64,000 nucleotides of DNA from Pyrococcus furiosus DSM 3638 (GCF_000007305.1 NC_003413.1:1-64000), one strand, 5' to 3'; shown: positions 1 through 8,548, counted from the stretch's first letter. The notes: a model not told the origin generated them from the letters alone. Numbers and translations: made by a program.

Positions 1-93
1 AATTTCTTGTTTTGAGTCATAGTGTAAAGGTATAAATTCAAAATATGTTTGAGGTATTTGTCATGTCCATTTAAGCATCATTTTTGAGTATCT

Positions 94-927
94 TCACACT
101 AATTTACCCATTCCTCCTAAATACAAAACTAGTTCATTAGTGTTATCTACATGGATTAATTTTGCAATATAATCGTCGTAAAAACCACCAATAGAACATA
201 CTCCTAAGTTAAGCATAGATGCGATGAGATAAAAATTTTGCATAATATGGCCAGCTTCAAGGAGTAAATATCTATATCCTCTGTCTCCATACTTCAACCT
301 TATTTTAGAGTAATCCCCTGTAATTATTAATATTAAACCAGCAGTTCTAATCCATTCTTGATTACCAAGAACCTTAACCAACGTATCTAAAAATTCATTT
401 TTTTGTGAAATTTGATACTCTTCAATTTTAATTAATTCATGTGTAAGAGGATCATAATAATAAGATCCAAAAGGTAAGTCATCTACATTGAGCGATATCA
501 AGTATACATGACAAGAATTTAGCCCTCCTGCAGTTGGAAAGGATCTATGATAAATGGAGTGATTTTCTTCATCTTGTATTAAAACAACGCCACTTGAGAG
601 TTTAAGAAGTACAGAAAGTTCATTCAACTTAATTGGTTCATATGAAAATGTTCTGATAGATCTGCGAGTTACAATAGCCCGTACTAAATCATAAGAGAAG
701 CTGGTTACATCAATTCTAGGTAGTTTTATTCTTGTTCTATCTACATACTGTTTAGATGGAAATAAAAATTCATCAATGTTTACTGTTCTGTAAAACTTTT
801 GTATTCTCTCACTTGTTTCTTTGGCATTAGAGGGGTTTATACTTGTGTTCTTGTGAAATAATAACCCCAGATCTAATATGGTAGATTTTTTACGATTTTT
901 TGTTACCTTCACAAAATAATGAACCAT
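94..927 (-). CDS. SagB-type FMN-dependent dehydrogenase of the TOMM operon
   Basis: A 277-residue nitroreductase-fold protein of the SagB/ThcOx type. In this family the enzyme uses FMN to oxidise azolines in a modified peptide to azoles. Visible landmarks are RRSIRTF (about residue 88), the usual FMN phosphate-binding start of the domain, GGLNSCHVYLIS (about 134), a YYYDP segment and LLEAGHIMQNFYLIA (about 223), the dimer/flavin helix. The start is preceded by GGTGAT with good spacing. It is the last gene of a six-gene minus-strand operon and begins 11 nt after the YcaO gene, so the peptide product is probably azole rather than only azoline. Base composition is more A+T-rich than the housekeeping genes downstream. 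The family call is secure; activity on this precursor is inferred from context. Confidence 0.85.
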   Translation of the reverse strand: MVHYFVKVTKNRKKSTILDLGLLFHKNTSINPSNAKETSERIQKFYRTVNIDEFLFPSKQYVDRTRIKLPRIDVTSFSYDLVRAIVTRRSIRTFSYEPIKLNELSVLLKLSSGVVLIQDEENHSIYHRSFPTAGGLNSCHVYLISLNVDDLPFGSYYYDPLTHELIKIEEYQISQKNEFLDTLVKVLGNQEWIRTAGLILIITGDYSKIRLKYGDRGYRYLLLEAGHIMQNFYLIASMLNLGVCSIGGFYDDYIAKLIHVDNTNELVLYLGGMGKLV

Positions 928-938
928 TCAGCATCACC

Positions 939-2243
939 TTATGGATATGGATGAGGAATACACCTTAGCTCTTCATAAGAATGACCTGAAAAGTTATACA
1001 ATCGCTTATCACCCAAATACTGAATGTGACCCGCCAGGATACTTAGCAGTGGGGGGATTATTACCTTAACCACATGAATACCTGTTTTCCTGAGAATTTC
1101 CGGAGTGATATCAACTACGATTAAGTCCAGCACTTTGTTTTTTAAAAGTCTTATAAGCATGTTAAGATGCCTCTCTGCGGAGTCGAAGGAATAAACTGCT
1201 GAGGCTAATATTAGTGACTGTAATGAAAGTTCTTCATTACTATTTATAAAATCGATAAAATGGATGTACATTTTCGGATCTAAATATAAGGCTACGTGAT
1301 CAGTAAAATTTTCTAATTGTTGTTTTGGACTTGGTTGTGTTAGTAGTTTCCATAGATATGTATGAAATGCCTCAGTTATTGCTTTTTTTAAACCATTAAT
1401 TGGATTAATGTTAGAAGAAAGACCAGTAACAACGCTCTTTCTATTATTTTTTCCAATTATTATTGATGCCATAAATGTAGGTATATTAAGATCATTTTCC
1501 ATATATGTGATTATTACCTCTATATCTTTTTTATTTTTGATAAAATCTATAAAGTCCTTAATGTCTTTATTGTCTACTTTTAGTTTGGTTGATCTAAGGT
1601 TCCCATACCAATATATTCTAGCAGTATCTCTCTCAATAACCTCATATATACCATTAATGATAGCCTGAGTTAAATTACTATGCGCAGCACTCCCAGTTGT
1701 TACAGAGGGACTAATTAAATTCTCTCCCCTTTCGGGAATATAGGGAGTTAATACAAAAGATGCAGGAACATAAACTTCCTCGTTTGTAATTAATGATTTC
1801 CCTGGCATCCACTTTATCAAACTATCTTCACAAAATTTAGAATATGGAAAGTCTTTTTGCTGATATTGCCTTTTATGAAACAATTGTATACTATGTGGGC
1901 TGAGCGCATTAAGTCCCATTTTATCTAAATCCCTATAAGTAGCAAAGATCATTTTATCTCTAGCTATAAACTGGTAATACATCCCAATAAAACGTTCTGT
2001 ATATTCTCCAAATGCACGGAGAACAGCTTCTCGTTCAGTTATCCCGACTCCAGAACCACTAAAAGGATAGTCCCAGCAAGATCCCAATAGTCTTTTGACA
2101 TACTTCTTATCTCCTATAACAGTGGCTAAAAAGAGATTTATATCCGTATGATAAGGCTCAAAGATAATAACTTTCTCGACTGGAAGGGGATAATTAGACA
2201 ATTCAAAAACTTCAATATTGCTAACATGACAATTTATCCTCAT
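939..2243 (-). CDS. YcaO-domain cyclodehydratase (TOMM D protein)
   Basis: A 434-residue YcaO protein. YcaO enzymes use ATP to activate the peptide backbone amide so that Cys/Ser/Thr side chains cyclise to azolines. ATP-site signatures are visible: GVGITEREAVLRAFGEYTER (about 65-84) and the NGIYEVIERD segment (about 197-206). The C terminus reads PHPYP, matching the PxPxP tail found in azoline-forming YcaO proteins, whereas the McrA-thioamidating archaeal YcaO family usually lacks it; this argues for peptide heterocyclisation. The start overlaps the stop of the E1-like partner gene by 4 nt (ATGA), implying translational coupling. High confidence in family and in the TOMM assignment; substrate inferred from the adjacent Cys-rich peptide gene. 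Confidence 0.93.
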   Translation of the reverse strand: MRINCHVSNIEVFELSNYPLPVEKVIIFEPYHTDINLFLATVIGDKKYVKRLLGSCWDYPFSGSGVGITEREAVLRAFGEYTERFIGMYYQFIARDKMIFATYRDLDKMGLNALSPHSIQLFHKRQYQQKDFPYSKFCEDSLIKWMPGKSLITNEEVYVPASFVLTPYIPERGENLISPSVTTGSAAHSNLTQAIINGIYEVIERDTARIYWYGNLRSTKLKVDNKDIKDFIDFIKNKKDIEVIITYMENDLNIPTFMASIIIGKNNRKSVVTGLSSNINPINGLKKAITEAFHTYLWKLLTQPSPKQQLENFTDHVALYLDPKMYIHFIDFINSNEELSLQSLILASAVYSFDSAERHLNMLIRLLKNKVLDLIVVDITPEILRKTGIHVVKVIIPPLLSILAGHIQYLGDKRLYNFSGHSYEELRCIPHPYP

Positions 2244-3340
2244 TTAAACCACCTCCCCTCACAGACATTACATTTTGGATCCTTTAAAATAGGGATATAC
2301 CTAATCGTGAGGGTAGGGAGCACCTCAACCAAAATTATTTTATTAAATAATGGAGTTCCTAAACTACCAATTGCTTTACAAACTTCAAGAACTGTAAGAG
2401 CTCCTATAATTTTATCTAGAGGAAATATATAACCAGAAGAACCATAATTATTTATAGCTTTTATTTTATCTTCCATAAAAGTTCCAAAAAATCTCCATGT
2501 TAAGTAACAGTTGAAACATGAAGTATCTGGAGGATAAATAAGAGGACCGATGTACCCCCTTGACCCCTCTATCCAGGCGTACATGTAAGGAGTGCTAATT
2601 TTATACAAGAGATCGTTAAGCTCGCTAAGTAATTTTATATTAAAATGTTCTGAATTTACTATTATAATATCAAAATCACTATCATTTAGATAATTGCTAA
2701 TGTTTATAGTATCTGGTAAATTTTGCACCTCTATTTCAGGAAAGATAGAAGTTAGTTTTTTTCTTAGATAATCTGCCTTCTTCATACCTATTGCATCTTT
2801 AGTGTAAATATCACTTATTTCGGTTGGAGAAATAAAAGTTCTATCAAACAAAATAACTGAACCTACACCAACATTACACAAGTTATATGCAATATTAGCC
2901 CCCAACTTGCCGAGACCTACTATCAAGACCTTGCTCTTCTTTAGATGTTTCTGGTAGTCTGTATATCCTAGACTTTTGAGAAAACATATATGATCATGCA
3001 TTCTAATTAGCTCCTCAAGAGACAATTCGGGCAATAGTCTATCTTTGTTTTCATATATTAAAATGCCCTGCTTAAACATATAGTTAACAACTTCCTTAAT
3101 AATGTTTTTATTATCTGGAAACTCTGTTTCTAGGGACTCTTGTAAGTCTGCAATTGAATAGATTTCATTATTATCTAAAATTTCTTTAATTTTATTAAAA
3201 ATAGTTCTAATATTTTTACCATATAATCTAATTAATTTCCCATTAACATCTCTAAATATAAGTTCATTTGGAGCAGAGAAAATCAAATTAATACCACAGT
3301 TAAACCATATACGTGCATTCTTCCTTTTTGAATTTGCCAT
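2240..3340 (-). CDS. E1-like TOMM cyclodehydratase partner (C protein)
   Basis: About 366 residues related to ThiF/MoeB/E1 proteins, of the TOMM cyclodehydratase C-protein type that recognises the leader peptide and presents it to YcaO. The N-terminal 100 residues look like the winged-helix leader-binding region. A nucleotide-fold motif GLGKLGANIAYNL follows at about 143. A tetracysteine zinc site is formed by CFNC (about 280) and CNVC near the C terminus. An upstream in-frame GTG at 3349 lies inside the Shine-Dalgarno sequence GAGGTGG, so the ATG at 3340 is chosen. It lies 12 nt after the permease gene and overlaps the YcaO start. Classical E1 adenylation of a ubiquitin-like partner is unlikely here because no such partner is nearby. 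Confidence 0.88.
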   Translation of the reverse strand: MANSKRKNARIWFNCGINLIFSAPNELIFRDVNGKLIRLYGKNIRTIFNKIKEILDNNEIYSIADLQESLETEFPDNKNIIKEVVNYMFKQGILIYENKDRLLPELSLEELIRMHDHICFLKSLGYTDYQKHLKKSKVLIVGLGKLGANIAYNLCNVGVGSVILFDRTFISPTEISDIYTKDAIGMKKADYLRKKLTSIFPEIEVQNLPDTINISNYLNDSDFDIIIVNSEHFNIKLLSELNDLLYKISTPYMYAWIEGSRGYIGPLIYPPDTSCFNCYLTWRFFGTFMEDKIKAINNYGSSGYIFPLDKIIGALTVLEVCKAIGSLGTPLFNKIILVEVLPTLTIRYIPILKDPKCNVCEGRWFK

Positions 3341-3352
3341 CTCTACCACCTC

Positions 3353-4126
3353 TTAAATCAACTTATCCTCTATTCTGACTTCTTTCAATCTTTTAAGTGA
3401 CCACACACTTATGAGCTGAAGCACTGTTATATAAAACAGGGAAGTTACTAACAGAAATTCTACAGAAAAGGATAAAATCCCCGAGTAGCCATATATAAGA
3501 AGGCTAAGGATACTGTTTAACGGAGAAAGGAATACTAGTAAAGAAACATCAAGTGACGTATTAACTTGAAGATATCCAAGAAGAAATGTGAGGGATATTA
3601 GGAAGTAGGCTAAATACTCAATTAAATGTGCTTTTTTAAGAAGGGTTGCTATTGCCTGAAGTGAAAATGAAAGTGAAAAATAAAATAGGCCTGCTAGCAT
3701 GGTAAATAGAACCAGCATTAGCAATTTTTTAGGAAATATAATATTTTTTGAAACATATGAATACCCAACTATCGTTGCAAATAGTATTATAAGAGCGTAT
3801 ATTCCAAAGATAACCATCGCTCCCAATGTGCTCTCAAAGTAATATCTGTTTATTGATAGTTTTGAATGCCTGTGAAGGTATATAATCGCTGATGAGCTAA
3901 AATAAATCATCTGCGCTAGTGTCCCACTTACTATGCTAAAAGAAATCAGAATTGCCAAACCATACCAGCGACTGGCATGGTTTAAAACTTTTAGACTATA
4001 ATGTGCAGAATCCGATATAGATAACATGTTTGGTATCAAGGACAGCAAAATAAGGAACAATCCAAAGAAGATTAGACCTCTGCTTCTAAACATGCTTATA
4101 ATAAAGTACTTTAGATACTTAGTCAT
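3353..4126 (-). CDS. ABC-2-type transporter permease of the TOMM operon
   Basis: A 257-residue integral membrane protein with about six hydrophobic segments, the layout of an ABC-2 exporter permease. There are no similarity-specific catalytic motifs. Its ATG overlaps the TGA of the preceding ABC ATPase gene by 4 nt, so the two are probably made together and form a transporter. Placement between the ATPase and the modification enzymes suggests export of the modified peptide or self-immunity, as for SagGHI-like transporters in bacterial TOMM clusters. Substrate is inferred only from gene order. Confidence 0.82.
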   Translation of the reverse strand: MTKYLKYFIISMFRSRGLIFFGLFLILLSLIPNMLSISDSAHYSLKVLNHASRWYGLAILISFSIVSGTLAQMIYFSSSAIIYLHRHSKLSINRYYFESTLGAMVIFGIYALIILFATIVGYSYVSKNIIFPKKLLMLVLFTMLAGLFYFSLSFSLQAIATLLKKAHLIEYLAYFLISLTFLLGYLQVNTSLDVSLLVFLSPLNSILSLLIYGYSGILSFSVEFLLVTSLFYITVLQLISVWSLKRLKEVRIEDKLI

Positions 4127-4926
4127 TCTAGCATCACCCTATATATTTCATCTATACTGGCATAATCTGAAATCTTTTGTCCTATCGGTCTCCTAGTTAA
4201 AATAACATTTTTCTTATCTCCCTGAATCCTAAGAACTATATCTGACTCACCCTCTTCAATATCCGAAAATGTTACATAGCAATTAACAAGGTCAGATGCA
4301 CTCCTAATCGGTCCATATAAGTGACCATTAAATAGGAAATATACTTTAAAAGTGCTAAATTTACTCAGAATATCCAGTCGATGGGTTGTCATGATGATAG
4401 ATGATTTCAGAGAGTTTAGGATTTCAACTGTTTTATTTGTCCGCCAAGGATCGAGACCCTCAAAAGGTTCATCGAGCAATATTAGTTTAGAATCTGTGAA
4501 AAACGCTAAGAGATTCGTTAAGCATTTTTTCTCACCGCTGGATAAATTGTAAAATTTCTTTTCAAGAATATGCTCTAGTTTCATTTCTTTTATAAAATTA
4601 AGAATTTGCTGAGAGGGTATTTCCTTTAAATCACAATAAAGATCAATTAATTCTGATACCTTTATAGAATACACTAATTTGTAAACAGATTCTAGATTTG
4701 TAGAGACTTTCTTTTCTCCAACTACCTTCTCGTAAGGCTTTCCACAGATTTGAATTTTGCCACTTTTAATAGGGATCAATCCCAGTAGTGACTTTAATAG
4801 TGTAGTTTTTCCAGCCCCATTAGTTCCCAATATAATAGCTTTTTCTCCACTATTTAAAGCAAAAGATATGCCCTTTAAAACTTTCACATTATCGTATTCA
4901 ACATTTAGATCTTTAACCACTAACAT
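4123..4926 (-). CDS. ABC transporter ATP-binding protein of the TOMM operon
   Basis: A 267-residue ABC ATPase. Walker A GTNGAGKTT (about 40), an LSSGEKK signature, Walker B LILLDEP and the switch His in TTHR are all present, so the ATPase should be active. A longer frame opens at 5019, but its first 31 codons overlap the precursor-peptide gene and are not ABC-like. The ATG at 4926 has a GGTGG Shine-Dalgarno 6 nt upstream and begins MLVVKDLNVEYDN, a normal ABC N terminus, so this start is chosen. It follows the precursor gene by 46 nt and overlaps the permease by 4 nt. Probable role: export of, or immunity to, the modified peptide. Confidence 0.9.
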   Translation of the reverse strand: MLVVKDLNVEYDNVKVLKGISFALNSGEKAIILGTNGAGKTTLLKSLLGLIPIKSGKIQICGKPYEKVVGEKKVSTNLESVYKLVYSIKVSELIDLYCDLKEIPSQQILNFIKEMKLEHILEKKFYNLSSGEKKCLTNLLAFFTDSKLILLDEPFEGLDPWRTNKTVEILNSLKSSIIMTTHRLDILSKFSTFKVYFLFNGHLYGPIRSASDLVNCYVTFSDIEEGESDIVLRIQGDKKNVILTRRPIGQKISDYASIDEIYRVMLE

Positions 4927-4972
4927 TTTGGCCACCCAAAAATCAAAAAATTTAAAAAAATTAATTAAAAAT

Positions 4973-5131
4973 CTAAGGATTGGGTTTAGTTGAGAAGATT
5001 TTCCAATTGTCCCCTCCACCTCCGCAACAACAGCAAGCTATTATTATGATCGGGTCGTCATCATCTAGTGGTTCTAAAATAGGCCCTTCTTCATACTCCT
5101 CAAATATCTCAAATTTAAATCCTTCCACCAT
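4973..5131 (-). CDS. TOMM/RiPP precursor peptide with tetrad motif (52 aa)
   Basis: A small ORF read directly from the minus strand. It has a strong Shine-Dalgarno (AGGGGTGA, 6 nt before ATG 5131) and is the first gene of the YcaO operon. The N-terminal 22 residues are acidic and aromatic (MVEGFKFEIFEEYEEG...) and look like a leader. Residues 23-40 read DDDDPIIIIACCCCGGGG, followed by DNWKIFSTKPNP. The four consecutive Cys (33-36) are the obvious sites for thiazole formation; Ser47 and Thr48 are weaker candidates. The tetrads are not codon slippage: Cys uses TGC/TGT mixed and Gly uses GGA/GGT/GGG. No cleavage site can be assigned with confidence; cleavage near Asp26-Pro27 or after the Ile run are both possible. 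Identification as precursor rests on position, RBS and composition. Confidence 0.88.
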   Translation of the reverse strand: MVEGFKFEIFEEYEEGPILEPLDDDDPIIIIACCCCGGGGDNWKIFSTKPNP

Positions 5132-5179
5132 CTACTTTCACCCCTCAACAAGTTTTTCATCTACATTTTTAGTGAAACG

Positions 5180-5208
5180 ATAAATAAGTTTTACTGCAAC
5201 TTATTTAT
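5180..5208. promoter_or_regulatory. Perfect 11-bp inverted repeat overlapping the TOMM promoter
   Basis: ATAAATAAGTT (5180-5190) and AACTTATTTAT (5198-5208) are exact reverse complements separated by 7 nt. The right arm overlaps the minus-strand TATA-like element (TTTTATAAATAA, about 5201-5212) and the left arm falls where transcription should start, about 25 nt downstream. That is the position of a repressor operator for the peptide operon. The divergent ABC gene has its own TATA candidate at about 5224-5233 on the plus strand, so one regulator could affect both. The regulator is not identified. Confidence 0.6.
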
Positions 5209-5307
5209 AAAATCCTTGAAACTTTTTTATAAATGTCATGAAACCGTAATTAAAGAAAAAAGAGCAATAGTTATAAGTAACTTCATCAAAGGAACTAAGG
5301 GAGCAAA

Positions 5308-6300
5308 ATGATTGAGTCAGTTAACTTGACTAAGTTTTATCCCCCTCCAATAAAATCGCTCTTTGACCTGAAGAGTTTGAGAGACTTTCTTGGAAAACCC
5401 AGAGAGAAAATCCCAGCCCTAATTGATTTAAATTTCAAAGTTAGAGAAGGTGAGATTTTTGGTCTTTTAGGTCCTAATGGTGCTGGGAAGACTACCTTTT
5501 GCAAGATTGCAAATGCTCTGGTGATTCCAACTCGAGGAAATCTTTACATTAATGGTTACGACTCAGTGAAGGAGCATGATAAAATCAAGGGCAAGATTTT
5601 CACAATTTTTGGTGGTGAGAGAAATTTGTTTGGACTCTTTCAATGGCGTGTAAGCGTGGAGAAGAACTTGAAATTTATTGCAGAACTCTGGGGAATTCCT
5701 AAAGGTGAAGCTGAAAAGAGGATTAACTATGCTTTGGAGCTTTTGAATCTCAGGGATAAGAGGGATGAGTGGTATCAAAAGCTTTCCGCCGGAATGAGGC
5801 AGAAAGTCTATCTCGCACTACCGTTTATTATTCAGCCTGAAGTTTTGATTCTGGATGAACCAACTGTCTATCTTGATGTTTTTACAAGGAGGGAAGTCTG
5901 GAATGCTATTTTAGAACTATCCAGAGATTTTGGAACTACAATAATATTAACTACTCATAACTTGAAGGAGGCCGAAACCTTGTGCGATAGAGTCCTGATT
6001 TTCAACAAAAAGAAAATCGCTGAAGGCAAACCAAAAGAACTAATCGAAAAATTTCAAGCTTTAAAAGCAAGGAGAAGGCTTTTAGTCAAAGTTAGGGGGA
6101 AGGTTAAAACTGATGATTTTGAGGGGATTGCAGAAAAGGTTAACATATACAATCAAAATAGTTTAACTTACCTAGAACTCTATATCCAAGAGGAACACAT
6201 TAGAGAAGTTCTTAGGATCTTGGCAAATTACAATGTAGTTGATCTGCAAAATGAAGCCGCAAGTCTTGAGGATGTCTTTACTCAACTTATAAAATGCTAA
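5308..6300 (+). CDS. ABC transporter ATP-binding protein (partner permease truncated)
   Basis: A 330-residue ABC ATPase of the ABC-2 drug/polysaccharide exporter type. Walker A GPNGAGKTT (about 53), LSAGMRQK signature, Walker B VLILDEPT and TTHN switch are present. An N-terminal insertion (residues 10-35, KSLFDLKSLRDFLGKPREK) precedes the nucleotide-binding core, and about 80 extra residues follow it. It is divergent from the TOMM operon with a 176-bp shared promoter region. A permease gene normally follows such a gene, but only a 35-codon hydrophobic frame overlaps its end. Protein function is therefore uncertain: it may pair with a permease elsewhere or be a decaying transporter. Confidence 0.85.
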   Translation: MIESVNLTKFYPPPIKSLFDLKSLRDFLGKPREKIPALIDLNFKVREGEIFGLLGPNGAGKTTFCKIANALVIPTRGNLYINGYDSVKEHDKIKGKIFTIFGGERNLFGLFQWRVSVEKNLKFIAELWGIPKGEAEKRINYALELLNLRDKRDEWYQKLSAGMRQKVYLALPFIIQPEVLILDEPTVYLDVFTRREVWNAILELSRDFGTTIILTTHNLKEAETLCDRVLIFNKKKIAEGKPKELIEKFQALKARRRLLVKVRGKVKTDDFEGIAEKVNIYNQNSLTYLELYIQEEHIREVLRILANYNVVDLQNEAASLEDVFTQLIKC

Positions 6301-6401
6301 TGGCATCTTTAATTCTACCTTTAACCCCATTACTCTTTCTTTTACTCTTGCTGAGCATTCATCTTTGCGGGCACTCTTTAAGCTCCCTTTACTTCATATA
6401 G
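6294..6401 (+). pseudogene. Short hydrophobic ORF, probable truncated ABC permease
   Basis: A 35-codon frame starts ATG at 6294 and overlaps the last codons of the ABC ATPase gene (TAA 6298-6300), as permease genes of such operons usually do. It encodes MLMASLILPLTPLLFLLLLL and then loses hydrophobicity before a TAG. The overlap and composition suggest the first membrane segment of a lost permease; it could also be a genuine single-span small protein. No other frame nearby continues a permease. Confidence 0.4.
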
Positions 6402-6463
6402 CCACAAAATCTATTAAACTCTAATGCATTACAGTTTTATGCATAAAACTATAAGGTGGTATC

Positions 6464-7951
6464 ATGTTCGTAAATAGAAGGGCGGAATTGAAGATACTAC
6501 ACTCCGCTTACGAGTCGTTAAAAAGAGGAGAAAAGGTTAACGTTGCAATTATTGGGCCGAGGAGAATCGGAAAGACGGAGCTCCTTCTAAAATTCAAGGA
6601 GGAAGTCAATGGAGTGGTTCCATACTTGAACCTACAACGCATCGGGAGCTTAGAGTCTTTTATCTTTGCATACACGAGGGAACTTCTCTACGAGATCGCC
6701 AAAGTTGTGGGAATGAGCATTGAGAGGAGTGACCTCTTAACGTGGGACGATCTACTAATCCTTTCGGCAAAGCTTGACCTTGAAAGAGAGGTTAAGGCCA
6801 TCAGAGATGGAACTCTTGAGACCCTCTTTGAAATGCAGGAGGCAATTTTAGAGAAAACGGGGCAAAAGGCCGTTTTCATATTGGACGAGTTCCAGGAAGT
6901 CGTTAACTTCAAAGGCTTCCTAGAGACGATGCGTGCTGTCACGGAAAAGCAGAGAAACATTGCGTACTTTATTTCTGGTTCTGCCGTGAGGATGATGGAA
7001 GAAATCTTAGCTCCAAAGAATCCTTTCTTTGGCCAGTTTAAGCGAGTTTATCTCAGAGGATTGCCAAAAGAGGACACAATAGAACTCGCAAAGACAACGT
7101 TGGAGAGGGCAGGAATAGAGGCAACTCACTCGGCGCTTGAGTTGATATATAAACTCACTCAGGGGCATCCATTCTATGTTTTGGCCCTCTGTAGGCGTCT
7201 AATTGAAGAGGGATTTGAGAAAGTTAAGAGTAGAGATGTTTACTATGCCTTTCTCACCGAACTCTTGAGCGAGAAGGGTGACATCTACATGCACCTTGAG
7301 TATCTCTTCAACGAGTCACTATCGAGGGCCTATAAAGGGCCGATACACAAGCAAATTCTACTCATACTGGCTCAAGAGGAAGGTCTAAGGCTCTCAGAAA
7401 TCGCAAGACGCTTGAACAAGCCCAGCGGTGAGGTGTCGAACTATCTAAAGTTCCTTCTGAGGACGGATCTAATATTAAAGCAGGGGGAGAGGTATTACTT
7501 CACCGATAAGCTCATGCGTTTTTGGCTTGCAAAGACCTACCTTGGCATCACCGAGCTTGAGCTTAGGCGGGAGAGATTCTTGGAAGAGTTAGTTAGGGAG
7601 CTTGAAGAGAAGTACCTCAAGGCGAAGAAAGAGCTTGGAATTGCAAAGGAAGCAATGATCAGGGAGAGGATGAGGGAAATTTTTGACATAGATTTCAAGC
7701 CCTATAGGAGGGGCGATGTCGAGTTTGATGGCGTCGCCTTTAGAGATGGGGTCTACGTGCTCGAGATCAAGTGGAGGAACAGACCTGCAACTTATAAAGA
7801 TGTGAAGGATTTCATCAGGAAAGTCAAAGGTGAGTTTGGATCTGCGACGATGTTCTTCTTCTCAAGATCTGGCTTCACCGAGAAGGCTAAAGAGCTATGT
7901 GAGAAGGAAGGGGTTAAGATGCTTACGCCTAAAGACTTGGGAATTTCATGA
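6464..7951 (+). CDS. Archaeal ATPase with C-terminal DUF234/nuclease-like domain
   Basis: A 495-residue member of the archaeal AAA-like ATPase family. The N-terminal Walker A is IGPRRIGKTELL (about 29) and the Walker B VFILDEFQE lies at about 140. A winged-helix segment (about 300-345, EGLRLSEIARRLNKPSGEVSNYLKFL) follows. The C-terminal DUF234-like region contains DVEFDGVAF...VLEIKW, resembling a PD-(D/E)xK nuclease core (D, ExK). The start has AAGGTGG upstream. Such proteins are common multicopy genes in Thermococcales with no settled role; some are linked to mobile elements or membrane/DNA processes. G+C content is higher than the TOMM region. It stands alone between two intergenic gaps. 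Confidence 0.85.
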   Translation: MFVNRRAELKILHSAYESLKRGEKVNVAIIGPRRIGKTELLLKFKEEVNGVVPYLNLQRIGSLESFIFAYTRELLYEIAKVVGMSIERSDLLTWDDLLILSAKLDLEREVKAIRDGTLETLFEMQEAILEKTGQKAVFILDEFQEVVNFKGFLETMRAVTEKQRNIAYFISGSAVRMMEEILAPKNPFFGQFKRVYLRGLPKEDTIELAKTTLERAGIEATHSALELIYKLTQGHPFYVLALCRRLIEEGFEKVKSRDVYYAFLTELLSEKGDIYMHLEYLFNESLSRAYKGPIHKQILLILAQEEGLRLSEIARRLNKPSGEVSNYLKFLLRTDLILKQGERYYFTDKLMRFWLAKTYLGITELELRRERFLEELVRELEEKYLKAKKELGIAKEAMIRERMREIFDIDFKPYRRGDVEFDGVAFRDGVYVLEIKWRNRPATYKDVKDFIRKVKGEFGSATMFFFSRSGFTEKAKELCEKEGVKMLTPKDLGIS

Positions 7952-8053
7952 GAAATAAGAATCGAAAGGCGTAAATAAATGCAAGGAGCTGTATCGAGAA
8001 GCATGCCTAAATCCTTTTAAAAATAAATAATATTCCTAAAATCGGGTGGTGAG

Positions 8054-8548
8054 ATGAAGATACTGTGGGCCCCATGGCGAATTGAGTACATAAGGGCACC
8101 GAAGCATGAAGGTTGCATATTCTGCGACTTTCCCAGGGAGAACAGGGACAGGGAAAGGCTCATCCTCTACAGGGGGAAGCACGCGTTCATCATAATGAAC
8201 AATTACCCATACAACCCAGGGCACGTTATGGTGGCTCCTTACAGGCACGTTGCTAGTGTAGAGGACCTAACCGATGAGGAGATGTTAGAAATAATGAAGC
8301 TCGCTGCACTTATAATGAAGGCAATAAGGAAAGTTATGAAGCCAGATGGCTTTAACCTCGGCTTCAACATAGGGAAGGTTGCAGGGGCAGGAGTTGATGG
8401 ACATGTTCATCTTCACATAGTTCCCAGGTGGAATGGAGATACAAACTTCATGCCAGTAATAGCGGACACAAAAGTAATTCCTGAGTCACTGGAGCAAGCA
8501 TATGAAGAGCTCAAGAAAGCTTTAGAGGAGATAGAAAATGCTGAGTGA
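8054..8548 (+). CDS. HIT-family nucleotide hydrolase/transferase
   Basis: A 164-residue HIT protein. The defining histidine triad reads HVHLHIVPRW (about residues 116-125). An N-terminal CIFCDF (about 20) resembles half a zinc site of AP4A-phosphorylase-like HIT proteins. The family hydrolyses or phosphorolyses dinucleoside polyphosphates and nucleoside phosphoramidates. The start is preceded by GGTGGTGAG. Its last codons overlap the start of the E1-like gene by 11 nt, so the pair forms a small operon. The precise substrate cannot be read from sequence. Confidence 0.9.
   Translation: MKILWAPWRIEYIRAPKHEGCIFCDFPRENRDRERLILYRGKHAFIIMNNYPYNPGHVMVAPYRHVASVEDLTDEEMLEIMKLAALIMKAIRKVMKPDGFNLGFNIGKVAGAGVDGHVHLHIVPRWNGDTNFMPVIADTKVIPESLEQAYEELKKALEEIENAE

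Noticed and set aside
4980-5183. Ser-rich plus-strand ORF over the peptide gene
   Set aside because: An antisense shadow of the precursor gene, which has the operon position, ribosome site and Cys core.
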